Source: Ignavibacteria bacterium (GTDB lineage: Bacteria; Bacteroidota; Ignavibacteria; UBA10030; SZUA-254). Taken from it: a DNA stretch of 61,000 nt. The stretch is from positions 1 to 61,000 of the forward strand of contig JACOSX010000074.1 in NCBI GenBank assembly GCA_016178625.1, written 5' to 3'. Positions 8,517 to 17,956 of this stretch are shown here, piece after piece. Numbering within the stretch: the stretch's first letter is position 1; each line of letters opens with the position of its first letter. The notes beneath the pieces were generated by a model. It saw nothing but the letters and a program-made list of their open reading frames with translations. It was not told where the DNA came from and did not search any database. The position numbers and the translations under genes are program-made.

Positions 8517-9365
8517 TCAGACCGTGATGATGGTGTTGTCGATGAGACGAGTCGTTCCGAAACGGGCTGCCAGCGAGATCAACACGCGAGCACCCGAAGG
8601 AAGCGTTATGTATTCGCGCAGTGTTTCCGCATCTACGATGGAGACGTAATCGATCTTAGCTGATGTTGTGGTGATGAGTTTAGTCATTTCGGATATTACT
8701 GTTGAGCACTTCCGCTCGCCCTGTGCGATAAGCGTTTCGGCAAGACGGAGAGATTGAGAGAGCACCGTACTCTCTATGCGTTCCCTCTGGCAAAGATACA
8801 CGTTTCTGGAACTCATTGCAAGTCCGTCGTTGTCTCTGACAATAGGCGCCACAATAATCCTAAGGTCGAAGTTCAAATCTCTGATCATTCGCTCGATAAC
8901 GATTGCTTGCTGGGCGTCTTTCTGTCCAAAAACAGCGACGTGAGGTTTTGTGATATTGAATAATTTTGTAACGATTGTCGTTACTCCGCGAAAGTGCATT
9001 GGACGTGCCTTCCCTTCCAGCACATCCGTCAATTTTTCTACAGTAACATACGTGAAATGATCGTCCCGATACATTTCCTCAGCCGAGGGGACGAAGAGGA
9101 TGTCGGTTCCGGCGGTCTCCGCAAGCTTCGTATCGCGATCAAGGTCGCGAGGATACTTTGCGAAATCCTCATCCGGTCCGAACTGTGTAGGGTTCACAAA
9201 GATTGTCGTGATTATACTGTCGGCATTCTGTCTCGCAATTTTGATGAGACTGAGGTGGCCCTCATGCAAATACCCCATTGTCGGGACAACACCGATCCTC
9301 TTACCTTGACAGCGAAGATCATCTGCAAGTCGCTGCATCTCAGCAATAGTTGAGACCATCTTCAT
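8517..9365 (-). CDS. panC: Pantothenate synthetase
   Basis: A 282-aa PanC, which joins pantoate and beta-alanine using ATP in coenzyme A synthesis. The HIGH-type motif PTMGYLHEGHLSLI is at residues 28-41. FVNPTQFGPDEDF, FGQKDAQQ and the KMSKS-like MSSRNVYL are all present. Length is normal. Its ATG overlaps the stop of the barrel gene upstream as ATGA, which places a housekeeping vitamin gene in an envelope operon. Confidence 0.97.
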   Translation of the reverse strand: MKMVSTIAEMQRLADDLRCQGKRIGVVPTMGYLHEGHLSLIKIARQNADSIITTIFVNPTQFGPDEDFAKYPRDLDRDTKLAETAGTDILFVPSAEEMYRDDHFTYVTVEKLTDVLEGKARPMHFRGVTTIVTKLFNITKPHVAVFGQKDAQQAIVIERMIRDLNFDLRIIVAPIVRDNDGLAMSSRNVYLCQRERIESTVLSQSLRLAETLIAQGERKCSTVISEMTKLITTTSAKIDYVSIVDAETLREYITLPSGARVLISLAARFGTTRLIDNTIITV

Positions 9366-10999
9366 TGAAGATTTACTTTCGCATTAAACATAACCACCCG
9401 ACCCGGAGCAACGTAGCCGCTCCACCATTCATACGCAGTGTTGAAAAGATTCGAGATCTCCAGTGACAACATAGTTCGTGGAATTGCATGAGTTGAAGCA
9501 CCGACACCAATCAACACGCGGTCTGCAAGGATTTTGCTTCCAGCGAGATCAATATTTTGTTTGCTCCAGTATTCAACAGAAGACCAAAGGGTACATGGGA
9601 CATGAAGATCAATCTCCCCGCGTCCAGCCAGTTGAACAATAGGAATCATGGGAAGTTGCCTTGTGCTGCCATCTTCAAATGCCGGTTGGATTTTCCCGGA
9701 GAATTTCAGTCGAGTATCATCGGTTGGTCTTAGCGTGCCATCCGCCTGGACATTAAACTGATTGGCATCGACATATTCGAGGCGGAGGGTATTGCTATCC
9801 GCAATTGTGATTGCACGATCAGAGGTCTTGAAAAACGATCCACGGAGCTCGAGGGAGAAGACTCCGCTGTTGTACCATAGGGAGCCTCCGAGATTTATTG
9901 GCGTTCGTTCCGACCGCAGGGTTATTTCTCTGATAAGATAAGGATTCTGTTGTACATATTCATCGTATGGAACGAGATGCATCGACGGTTGGAACCAGAA
10001 ACTTGCGACGCGGTCGTTGTCAAGTTCCCACCTTAGTACTGCAGATGGCGCAACAAGCGAGTTGCTCGCGCCATCGCTGTTCGAGCCGTGAGAATATTGT
10101 CCTCCGAAATCTAATAGCCATCGCCTTGCAATCCTCCAGGCAACTCCAAATGAAAAATCCATTAACGACGGCGATTCCGCTGATCCCTGATACGTGAGGG
10201 ATGAGCTTGAATAGGATAATCTCGTCTTAAATCTCACGTCGCCTTGAGTTGAGGCAAACGACGAAGTAAGCTGTGGGGATACAACAGTTATTTGGGAATC
10301 GACCGATGTTCCTCGGGAATCCGTCACTGACCAGATTCTCGTCACAAAGCTGATGTCGATGGCGTTGGTGTTCCGGTTAATGGAATTGAGTCTAGCATCC
10401 AGATTAATATTACTTCTCCCGCGATCAACCTTCGCACCAAGAATACCAAACATGCCATACGAATCATGCATGAACCGCGTGCCAAGGGAAACACGAAATG
10501 TTTTCAATATTTCATTATCGGTTGAGACGATTCGATGGGCGTTAACGTTCACGTCGGATGCATTCCCGTGAGCGTTCTCCGTGTGACCTTGCGTTGTGCT
10601 GAAGCCTCCGTTACCATAGAACCCCCACGCTCGTCCCTGGTAATCAACGAACCCTCGAAGATGTCCTGTGGTGAAACTCCCTAATGATCCTTCTGAAGAA
10701 ATATGCCATGGGATGAGCGGCTCTTCGTACCGCGGCAGCGAGCCAAGAGGCAGCGGAATCGCCGGCCGGCTTTCGAGCAGCGAGGTATCGGGCTGCGGCG
10801 CCTCGTAGATGTTCACGTCATAGATCTCTCCCTTGCGCGCGAAGGGAAGCGTGATTGCCTTTTTTCCAACGATCGTAATCTCAGGAATCTCCAAGCGCGG
10901 TAATCCTGCCGATGTATCCTTGGAAGAAGGTTGTCCCTGGCTCAGCGAGATACTTCTTATTAAACACAAAAGGGCAGCGACCATCATAAGGGTCTTCAT
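9362..10999 (-). CDS. Outer membrane beta-barrel, TonB-receptor-like without a plug domain
   Basis: A 545-aa protein with a signal peptide (about residues 1-20) and a short stretch LEIPEITIVGKKAITLPF (about 35-52) that resembles the TonB-box and plug entry of TonB-dependent receptors. The normal plug of about 150 aa is absent. The rest is barrel-like, with alternating strands and aromatic girdles. The C-terminus (LSLEISNLFNTAYEWWSGY, then PGRVVMFNAKVNLQ) matches the final strands of TonB-dependent receptors. It overlaps the TPR gene upstream and panC downstream, both by ATGA. A TonB-like protein, OmpA-like protein and giant TPR protein precede it in the operon, so a trans-envelope complex is plausible. 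The ligand is unknown. Confidence 0.75.
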   Translation of the reverse strand: MKTLMMVAALLCLIRSISLSQGQPSSKDTSAGLPRLEIPEITIVGKKAITLPFARKGEIYDVNIYEAPQPDTSLLESRPAIPLPLGSLPRYEEPLIPWHISSEGSLGSFTTGHLRGFVDYQGRAWGFYGNGGFSTTQGHTENAHGNASDVNVNAHRIVSTDNEILKTFRVSLGTRFMHDSYGMFGILGAKVDRGRSNINLDARLNSINRNTNAIDISFVTRIWSVTDSRGTSVDSQITVVSPQLTSSFASTQGDVRFKTRLSYSSSSLTYQGSAESPSLMDFSFGVAWRIARRWLLDFGGQYSHGSNSDGASNSLVAPSAVLRWELDNDRVASFWFQPSMHLVPYDEYVQQNPYLIREITLRSERTPINLGGSLWYNSGVFSLELRGSFFKTSDRAITIADSNTLRLEYVDANQFNVQADGTLRPTDDTRLKFSGKIQPAFEDGSTRQLPMIPIVQLAGRGEIDLHVPCTLWSSVEYWSKQNIDLAGSKILADRVLIGVGASTHAIPRTMLSLEISNLFNTAYEWWSGYVAPGRVVMFNAKVNLQ

Positions 11000-13900
11000 C
11001 GACGCAACTTCCTCAAACGGTCTTGTGCATCTCTCTTCATTGCCGGATCAATGGCAGCGTTGACAACCTCTTGATACGCATCTCGTGCGCGCTTCCGGTC
11101 GTGAAGTTTCTCATATGCTTCACCTAATCCCATCCGAGCACGTTCGACCATCAACGGAACATCGGTGTACTGACGGATCACATCGTTGAATGCCTGGAGG
11201 GCATCGGTAGGTTTTTTCATCGCTAAATAATTTTGCCCGATCATAACCAACGCCTCGGCACCAAGGTCATCGCTGCGTCGAGTGACGAGTTCCGTGAGTG
11301 TATCAAGCGCGGCGCGGTACTCTTTCCGATCACTGAATACTTCCGCCATCCGTAAACGACTCCGATCTGCAAAGACATCCGTCGGATGTTTATCAATCAC
11401 CGTCTGAAATTGCGCGATCGCTTTACTCTTATCCGCAAAACCTGAAAGTGCGACGCCGTAGTAATACCGCGCTTCAGAGAGGAGCGGCGAATCTGGGTAT
11501 TTGCTGCTGAACGGTTCCAGTGTCGCGGCGGCGTCCCTGAATTGTTTCGTTTTAATCTGGGCGGTTCCCAACGCGAGGGTCACTGCAGGTGCCACATCGG
11601 CATCTGTGAACTCACCGATGACGCGCTTGTAGTATGAGATTGCCTGATGAGGATTGTTTTCCATCTCATACGTCCGACCGAGCTGGTGCAAGGCTTTCGC
11701 CTGGACATTGCGACTCGGTTTCATAGAAAGAATCGTTTGATATTCACGGATGGCTGCTGCAAAATCACCCTGACCGAAGAGGATATCTGCCTTCCGCAAC
11801 ACTAACTCTTCCTTCGGTGCCCCAAGTGTTCGCGAGCTCAAGAGCGTATCGATCTCGGCAAGAGCGCCGGCTGGCTTCCCTGCGGCTTCATACGTGAACT
11901 GGAGCCCGTTCAGTGCATCAGGGACAAGGAGACTCTGGGGATAATCCTTCAGAACCCGTTGGTAATACACACGGGCGCTGTCGTATTGCTTGAGATTATA
12001 GAAAGCATCTCCCATATTGAACAATACCCGCGGCATGAGCTGACTGTCGGGATATTTCTGGATAACAGTTCGAAGCTCAGGAACGGCAAGCGTGTATTGT
12101 TCCCGTGAAAAGTACTCCCACCCGATATTGAATTGCACGACTTCGTTGTAGAGTGATGATGGGAAACGAGAAATAAAATTTCGTAACTGATTGATCCCAC
12201 GCTCCGACTCTCCCCGCTGGATATACGACATGGCGAGCTGGAACGCGGCATATTCCACCGTTCGGCTCTCAGTTCTGGCTGCAGCAAGTGCCTCATACAT
12301 CCCACTGGCTTTTTCGTATTCACCCTGAAAGAAATAACAATCGGCTCGGCGGAGCGAGGCATCGAGCCCTCGTTGATCACCCGGAAAATCCTTCATGAAT
12401 CGTTCGAACGCAGAGGCAGCCTGCGAGAATTTCTTCTGCTCAAACAACGACCACGCCATACCGTAAACAGCATCAGGACGCTTTGGATTATTGGAGAACA
12501 ACCTCAGTGCGTCGGAAAACGCGCGTTCGGCTTCCGTAAACCGATAATCCTGATATAATGCCTCACCTTTCCATACATAACCTTCCGCCGCATGAACATC
12601 ATGGGAAAACAACCGAAGATAATTGGTGAACATTTCGGCGCTGCTTTTGAACCGTCCAAGATGATACAAGCATGTGCCTTCTTGAAACATGGATGGAGCA
12701 AGGAGGTCCGACGATACCGAAAGGCGACGGACCTGACCGAAAGCGTATTGCGCGTTTGAGAAATCCCCTAAGGCAAGATTGCTTTCTCCCAACATGCGGT
12801 ACGAAAGCGCCCGGCGATTACTCTCTGGAAACATTCGCGCAGCAAGCTGAAAGTAGCGTCGCGCATCGCGATAATGTTTACCGCGATAGCGGATCATTCC
12901 CATCTGGAAATAAGCGCTCTCCGCGTAGAAATCGTACGGCGAATGTTCGGTGAGCGTGTCAAACCTCGCTAAGGCTTCATTAGATTTGTCTTGTAGGAGT
13001 GCAAGAATGCCGCTCTGATATAGTGCAGCGTAGGCAAGTGAGTCGCTGCTTCTTCCGAGGGAATCAAATACTTCCTGCGCGCCGAAGTAGTCACCACGTT
13101 TCACTCGCGACCAAGCAAGACCGTAGAGGGCCTTTCGTGCATATCTACCATCGGGGAATTCTTTGACGAACCGCCCATACGCGAATTGGGCATCTTCGTA
13201 GCTGCCAGACCGTAATGCAGCTTCTGCCTGAAGAAGAGAGTATTCTTCTCGTTGTGAGTGGGTTGAAGGAGTTGTCCCTTCGAGAACCTCAAGTGTCCGA
13301 TGTGGAGCGCCAACGCGCAGTGAGAGCGATGCCAGTCTGATTTTGACGGAAGGGAGAAGATTACTTCGCGGAAATTGAGTAATGAATTCTTCGAGATGGT
13401 GAATCGCTTCGGTCCACGCGCCCCTACGCTCAAGCGAGAGCGCCCAACCCATCAACGCGATGTCGTGATAGTTCAATGCGGCGGGGTCTTCGTACGTGTG
13501 TTGCAAATCGGACTCAGCCGCCGCCCAATCTCCCTCATCCAATTTCGTCATGGCAAGCCAGAACGACGCAGCACCGTTTTTCGAATGGTCCGGCGCGAGC
13601 CCTAAGAATTTTTCAAGATCATCGCGTGCTACTTCAACCCGTTGCGTCTGGAAAGCGCTAACACCTCGTATGAAGAGCGCAGTTTGCCGCCTTGCATCGT
13701 TAGGGTAATGACCCAGATACTCAGCAGCCCACTGAAATGCTTCTTCATACTCTTGGTCTTCAAATGAGCTTTGCATGAGGATGAAGATTGCATCACGTTT
13801 TTCGTCCACCGAAGTCAGTTGAGAGAAAATATCCTCCATATCCTGACGAGCGGCATGATAGCCACCGTTCTTCATCCACCCTGCAGCATCCACAAGGTCA

Positions 13901-14016
13901 TGAGGTTGGATTGTCGCTCGAACCGGCGGGACCTGACAATACGCAATGGTCGAAACGAACCACTGGTTCGCCAAAAGAACGACTCCCCAGACGACTCGTC
14001 TGACGGTGACCGGCAA
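10996..14016 (-). CDS. Large periplasmic tetratricopeptide-repeat protein
   Basis: About 1006 aa, built almost wholly of TPR-like helical pairs with recurring patterns such as A..F...Y.....YP.S...P.A...G. An example is YFQLAARMFPESNRRALSYR. The open frame extends to 14115 but overlaps the OmpA gene. I place the start at TTG 14016, 8 bases after that gene's stop, with GGAG about 10 bases upstream. The next residues (VRRVVWGVVLLANQ to IAYCQ) form a signal peptide. Such proteins resemble YbgF/BamD-type scaffolds but are far longer than either. It probably docks partners in the periplasm, between the TonB/OmpA proteins and the barrel encoded next. Confidence 0.8.
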   Translation of the reverse strand: MPVTVRRVVWGVVLLANQWFVSTIAYCQVPPVRATIQPHDLVDAAGWMKNGGYHAARQDMEDIFSQLTSVDEKRDAIFILMQSSFEDQEYEEAFQWAAEYLGHYPNDARRQTALFIRGVSAFQTQRVEVARDDLEKFLGLAPDHSKNGAASFWLAMTKLDEGDWAAAESDLQHTYEDPAALNYHDIALMGWALSLERRGAWTEAIHHLEEFITQFPRSNLLPSVKIRLASLSLRVGAPHRTLEVLEGTTPSTHSQREEYSLLQAEAALRSGSYEDAQFAYGRFVKEFPDGRYARKALYGLAWSRVKRGDYFGAQEVFDSLGRSSDSLAYAALYQSGILALLQDKSNEALARFDTLTEHSPYDFYAESAYFQMGMIRYRGKHYRDARRYFQLAARMFPESNRRALSYRMLGESNLALGDFSNAQYAFGQVRRLSVSSDLLAPSMFQEGTCLYHLGRFKSSAEMFTNYLRLFSHDVHAAEGYVWKGEALYQDYRFTEAERAFSDALRLFSNNPKRPDAVYGMAWSLFEQKKFSQAASAFERFMKDFPGDQRGLDASLRRADCYFFQGEYEKASGMYEALAAARTESRTVEYAAFQLAMSYIQRGESERGINQLRNFISRFPSSLYNEVVQFNIGWEYFSREQYTLAVPELRTVIQKYPDSQLMPRVLFNMGDAFYNLKQYDSARVYYQRVLKDYPQSLLVPDALNGLQFTYEAAGKPAGALAEIDTLLSSRTLGAPKEELVLRKADILFGQGDFAAAIREYQTILSMKPSRNVQAKALHQLGRTYEMENNPHQAISYYKRVIGEFTDADVAPAVTLALGTAQIKTKQFRDAAATLEPFSSKYPDSPLLSEARYYYGVALSGFADKSKAIAQFQTVIDKHPTDVFADRSRLRMAEVFSDRKEYRAALDTLTELVTRRSDDLGAEALVMIGQNYLAMKKPTDALQAFNDVIRQYTDVPLMVERARMGLGEAYEKLHDRKRARDAYQEVVNAAIDPAMKRDAQDRLRKLRR

Positions 14017-14023
14017 GGAAGTG

Positions 14024-15901
14024 TTACTCCGGCACGATATCAATGATGACCGTACGATTGTAAAAGCGTTCTTCAGGCAAGGTGTTGTCGAACGGTGCCC
14101 GGCGAACGTCTTCACCGAATCCGTACGTATCGAACTTGACGCGACGCTTGCCGGAACTCACTAAGGCCTTTTCGATGATGTTCATTGTTTCCTGAGCACG
14201 ATCACGAGAGAGTTTTAGATTATGGCTCTCCTCGCCGACGATGTCGGTATGGCCGTGGATGATCACGCTGTTTCCATCGGCAATCAGTGGCGCGACAGTT
14301 CCTGTAAGGAAGCGTTCATAGGTAGCAACGGTTTTCGACTGGTCGAATTCAAACAGGATGCTAAAGCGAAATCCTGGCGCTTCTTCCGGTTCATCCGACC
14401 TAATGAGGTGAACCGATTGTTCTTTTCGGATCAACTGTCCGCTCCTCGTCTCACCTTCAACCACAACAGTATACGAGCCCTTGATCTTCTCACCAAGAAC
14501 CGATCTGCCCGAAACGCGTTCTTGATCGGAGGTGAACGGACCGTATCGCTTTTCTCCACCGTTTTCATCACTGAATACAACTGACCACGATGAGAGGTCA
14601 TTCTGCGCGTTACTGACCGTGAGGAGTATATCGCTATCGAGCGGGTCTTCCTGCAACGATATGATTTGGACAGGCTCGAGAAGTTCAAGCGATGCGCTGC
14701 CGACATCTACCCGTCTGTCCTCCGGTCCCACGAGTTCTAGTTCACGCGTACCGCCCGGCTGTGACGATGCTATGGGCGGTTTGGAGTGACCTTCCGTTTT
14801 GATTCTCCTCTCCTCAATACCGAAGACATCAATAAGATATTGCTTCACAGCCTTGGCCAATGCCTCTCCCGCAGGTGGGCCTTGTTCCGCGGCTCCGAGT
14901 AGAGTGATCATTGCTTGAGGGAATCGTCTCATGCGGTCGCCGAGAATATTGAGAATGTTATGATAGACCGTGAGCTGGCGACGCGAGCGACCGGTGAGAT
15001 CTTTCGGTTCAGGTTGAAGCAACTGTTCTTCTTTAAATGTCGCCGCTTGCTCCCTTGACAGGAGTATATACCGTGTCGGTATCGCGTTCGAACCCTCATC
15101 AAAGAAAATATAGTTCCTCATCGGGAATGTCTCTTTTACCTTCCGCTCAATCGGAATGATCTTCGGTGCGCGGACAGAAAACTGCAATGCACCTTCGACT
15201 CGACTGCGAGCCTCTTTTGTGCTGCCAAATACTATCGCAATTCCCGTTCTTACGCTAGCAAGAGACCAACTCTCTGCCGATCGTGGTCCTTGACCGAAGT
15301 GCGCAGCAATGAAGGGGGAGAGATTGATCTGCCACTCGCTTTCAGGAGACGATAACGGGAACTCGTATCCCGCTCCGAGTTGTCCGCCGAACACAGTGCC
15401 TCGCACTCCGCTCCACTCGGCGTCTGTTTTCCCCGCGCCCGGCGGTGTATAACTGAAGGACTTCGCGACGTTAAATCCAAGCCGCGGACCGGCAAAAAAA
15501 TAGAGACCGAACGGAAACGGCGAGAAACGTACACTGGGTTCGAGACTCAGGTAATTCATTGAGGTCGAGAGCGAACTTCCCCCTACATCATCAAACGATC
15601 CACTGCGACCATCGAACCCGAGAGAAAGCATCCCGCCCCATGTGGGACCTGGACGATACTCAAGCAACGGCGAAAGGAAAAGTCCGGTCCCTGCTCCCTT
15701 TGAAAATGCTTGAGGTGCAACTGTCGCGGGATTCAACTGTTGAAGCGTTCCACTATAAAAATTGAAGTTCACACCAAGCGCGCCGCCGAACCACCATTCA
15801 GGTTGATGCTTGGATCCCTGAGCAAACGCTTGGGTGAAACATGTGAAAAGAACTATGATCATGATAACTGTTTTCAACACGTTCGTTTGATGTTGCATCA
15901 T
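14024..15901 (-). CDS. OmpA family protein with N-terminal barrel and peptidoglycan-binding domain
   Basis: The 625-aa protein has a signal peptide ending near QAFAQ (residue 28). A beta-barrel or porin-like N-terminal half follows (WWFGGALGVNFNFYSG onward, about 30-210), then a middle beta-rich region, and an OmpA C-terminal domain over the last 120 residues. In that domain FEFDQSKTVA, IIHGHTDIVGEESHNLKLS and RDRAQ are the peptidoglycan (diaminopimelate) binding blocks. A partly similar stretch around 330-390 (ITLLGAAEQG... EERRIKTEGHS) may be a second degenerate OmpA-like unit. It sits between a TonB-like gene (27 bp upstream) and the TPR gene, so it probably tethers a trans-envelope machine to the cell wall. 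Confidence 0.85.
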   Translation of the reverse strand: MMQHQTNVLKTVIMIIVLFTCFTQAFAQGSKHQPEWWFGGALGVNFNFYSGTLQQLNPATVAPQAFSKGAGTGLFLSPLLEYRPGPTWGGMLSLGFDGRSGSFDDVGGSSLSTSMNYLSLEPSVRFSPFPFGLYFFAGPRLGFNVAKSFSYTPPGAGKTDAEWSGVRGTVFGGQLGAGYEFPLSSPESEWQINLSPFIAAHFGQGPRSAESWSLASVRTGIAIVFGSTKEARSRVEGALQFSVRAPKIIPIERKVKETFPMRNYIFFDEGSNAIPTRYILLSREQAATFKEEQLLQPEPKDLTGRSRRQLTVYHNILNILGDRMRRFPQAMITLLGAAEQGPPAGEALAKAVKQYLIDVFGIEERRIKTEGHSKPPIASSQPGGTRELELVGPEDRRVDVGSASLELLEPVQIISLQEDPLDSDILLTVSNAQNDLSSWSVVFSDENGGEKRYGPFTSDQERVSGRSVLGEKIKGSYTVVVEGETRSGQLIRKEQSVHLIRSDEPEEAPGFRFSILFEFDQSKTVATYERFLTGTVAPLIADGNSVIIHGHTDIVGEESHNLKLSRDRAQETMNIIEKALVSSGKRRVKFDTYGFGEDVRRAPFDNTLPEERFYNRTVIIDIVPE

Positions 15902-15928
15902 AACAGTGTTAAACCTTTCATCAAGAAG

Positions 15929-16786
15929 TTATTCGAGTTTGAAATTAAACGTCACTCTGCCGATTTGGAATTTTTGATCCATTTGTGAAGGCAACGGATC
16001 GAATCGCCATGTTCGAAGCGCACCGATCGCAGCACGTTCTAATAATTCATCACTTTTGCGCGCAGGAATGATTGCATCGACCGAACCATCGGGGAGAACA
16101 GTGAATTGCAGAATCACTGCCATCTGTTTATCTGTACCCTCAGGATAGGAAGGTAAGCGTCCGCTAAGCAACCGCCGCGAACCTGCTCCTCCCCAATCAA
16201 TAGAATACCCCTGACTTCGTCCGATTCCACCGCCACTGCCTCCGCCGGCACCGCCGCCACTACCGGGTCCGGTACCGCGACGCACCCAACGTGTGGGAAG
16301 ATTCTCCGCAATGATTGGTTTCTGCTTATGTCGTTTCGTCGTTGTTGGTTTCGGCTCTTCTTTCTTCGGAACAGGCGTTGCATTCTCAACATCATTATAA
16401 ACGTGAATTTGTATCAGATTGAATTCCGGCGCATACGTGACCTCAGTTCCCGAAAGCTTCTGTGTCGACCCCTGCGGACCAAACTGGAGAACGTCGTCTT
16501 GTGCACCTTCGGCACCACCGCCACCGCTCCCGCCGAACTGGAGATTTTCCGCTGCTGCTTTCTCCGCAACCTTCTCCTGATAAAAGAGTAACCCCACGAT
16601 CACCAATCCATGGAGCACGATGCCGGCAGCTACTGAGAGAATCCGTATTCTTCGAAAATCGTCGTCCGAAAAATACCTTCTTCTCACAGCGCTGACCCTT
16701 GGTCTCCTCTTCTCTTGCTCTTCATCTGTGACCGTTGTCCCATCGACTCGCCCACTGACAGCGGCGATAGGTTCATCGACAATCAT
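15929..16786 (-). CDS. TonB family energy-transducer protein
   Basis: A 285-aa protein with a long cytoplasmic N-terminus (about 45 charged residues), one membrane helix (about 50-70, VAAGIVLHGLVIVGLLFY), a Gly/Pro/Lys-rich periplasmic linker and a TonB C-terminal domain. That domain shows LPSYPEGTDKQMAVILQFTV, LPDGSV and ALRTWRFDPLP. TonB transmits the proton motive force to outer membrane barrels. The long pre-helix tail is unusual for TonB and might be an extra contact site. It lies 15 bp after arginase and 27 bp before the OmpA gene. No ExbB/ExbD is encoded nearby. Confidence 0.85.
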   Translation of the reverse strand: MIVDEPIAAVSGRVDGTTVTDEEQEKRRPRVSAVRRRYFSDDDFRRIRILSVAAGIVLHGLVIVGLLFYQEKVAEKAAAENLQFGGSGGGGAEGAQDDVLQFGPQGSTQKLSGTEVTYAPEFNLIQIHVYNDVENATPVPKKEEPKPTTTKRHKQKPIIAENLPTRWVRRGTGPGSGGGAGGGSGGGIGRSQGYSIDWGGAGSRRLLSGRLPSYPEGTDKQMAVILQFTVLPDGSVDAIIPARKSDELLERAAIGALRTWRFDPLPSQMDQKFQIGRVTFNFKLE

Positions 16787-16801
16787 GCCAATCGAAATAT
16801 C

Positions 16802-17707
16802 TCATAGGATCTTCTTACCGAACGCTGATTGTACTAACTCTACGGCAAACTCCGCCGATTGGTTTCGATTATCAAGGATCGGATTGACTTCGACCAGCTC
16901 GAGCGAGGTCATCTTCCTTGACTCGGCGACCATCTCCATGATGAGGTGAGCTTCGCGATAATCCAAGCCGCCCTTAACAGGAGTTCCTACTCCCGGCGCA
17001 TACACCGGATCGACACTATCGAGATCAAAACTGACGTGCAGATAATCGATATTACCTGCAACTTCTTGCAATGCTTTCTTCATAACGCGATGTACACCAT
17101 ATTTGTCAATGTCTTCCATCGTGTATATCTTCACGCCATACTTGATAATGTTCTCACGCTCTGCCTTATCAAGATTCCGCAATCCGATGATCGCGACATG
17201 TGCCGGGTCGACCTTACGGAACGAGCCACAAACCGATCGTAGCGATCGCGGACCAAGTCCCGTGCACACCGCAAGGGGCATACCGTGGATATTCCCCGAT
17301 GGGGAGCTTTCAGGAGTATTAAAATCACCGTGCGCATCGATCCACAGTACCCCTATTTTTTTATGCCTCGTTCGCGCGTGTGCGGCAATCCCGCTAATCG
17401 TCCCGATTGCAATTGAATGATCGCCACCGAGCACCAGCGGGAAGTGTCCGTGATGAGCAATCTTGTTCACCTTTCGTCCAAGCACGTTCACCGCACGAGA
17501 GATCTCGGGAAGATACTTCGCATGAGGATCTTTGACGCGCTGTTCCTCCTGCGTCTTGATCGAGAGGTCACCCTCATCGATCACTTTATAGCCGAGTTCT
17601 CTCAACCGTTCGCCGATCCCGGCGATGCGGATGGCAGATGGTCCCATGTCGACGCCACGACGTCCTGCACCAAGGTCCATCGGCACACCTATGATATGGA
17701 TAGTCAT
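16802..17707 (-). CDS. rocF: Arginase
   Basis: A 301-aa ureohydrolase that splits L-arginine into ornithine and urea with a dinuclear manganese centre. All ligand motifs are visible: GGDHSIAIGT, VLWIDAHGDFN with SPSGNIHGMPLA following, and SFDLDSVDP. Length is typical for bacterial RocF. I prefer the ATG at 17707 (MTIHIIGVPMDLGAG); a TTG four codons earlier is also open. It heads the run of minus-strand genes down to 7737, with only 15 bp to the TonB-like gene. Agmatinase is a less likely alternative because the arginase-type NIHGMPLA block is present. Confidence 0.93.
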   Translation of the reverse strand: MTIHIIGVPMDLGAGRRGVDMGPSAIRIAGIGERLRELGYKVIDEGDLSIKTQEEQRVKDPHAKYLPEISRAVNVLGRKVNKIAHHGHFPLVLGGDHSIAIGTISGIAAHARTRHKKIGVLWIDAHGDFNTPESSPSGNIHGMPLAVCTGLGPRSLRSVCGSFRKVDPAHVAIIGLRNLDKAERENIIKYGVKIYTMEDIDKYGVHRVMKKALQEVAGNIDYLHVSFDLDSVDPVYAPGVGTPVKGGLDYREAHLIMEMVAESRKMTSLELVEVNPILDNRNQSAEFAVELVQSAFGKKIL

Positions 17708-17731
17708 ATAGGAAGGCAAGTTAAAAAAAAT

Positions 17732-17956
17732 TTATTTTAGTAAGAGCATCTTGCGCGTGGTAATGTACGAAATATTTCCACTCGATGCATTCATGCGATA
17801 GGAGTAGATACCGCTTGGCAAGGATGATGCGTTGAAATCGACGGACGTGGAACCAGCTTCTTGCACACCGTCCACCAGCGTCGCGATTTCTTGACCCATG
17901 ATGTTGTACACTTTGAGAACGACAATATTCCTCTCACCCCCTTCACTCATTCCCAC
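17732..17956 (-). pseudogene. Orphan T9SS sorting-domain fragment
   Basis: An open frame of 74 codons from GTG at 17956 encodes only the second half of a type A sorting domain: VLKVYNIMGQEIATLVDGVQ, FNASSLPSGIYSYRM and a terminal TTRKMLLLK. The first half (NYPNPFNP...T.IRY) and any cargo are missing, and there is no signal peptide. The frame starts inside the accD 3' end. It is most simply the tail of an ancient cargo gene truncated by rearrangement. It could still be translated through coupling with accD, but a product without a signal peptide could not reach the T9SS. Confidence 0.7.

Noticed and set aside
14017-14115. An N-terminal extension of the TPR protein
   Set aside because: It overlaps the OmpA coding end by about 90 bases and would bury the signal peptide; TTG at 14016 fits better.
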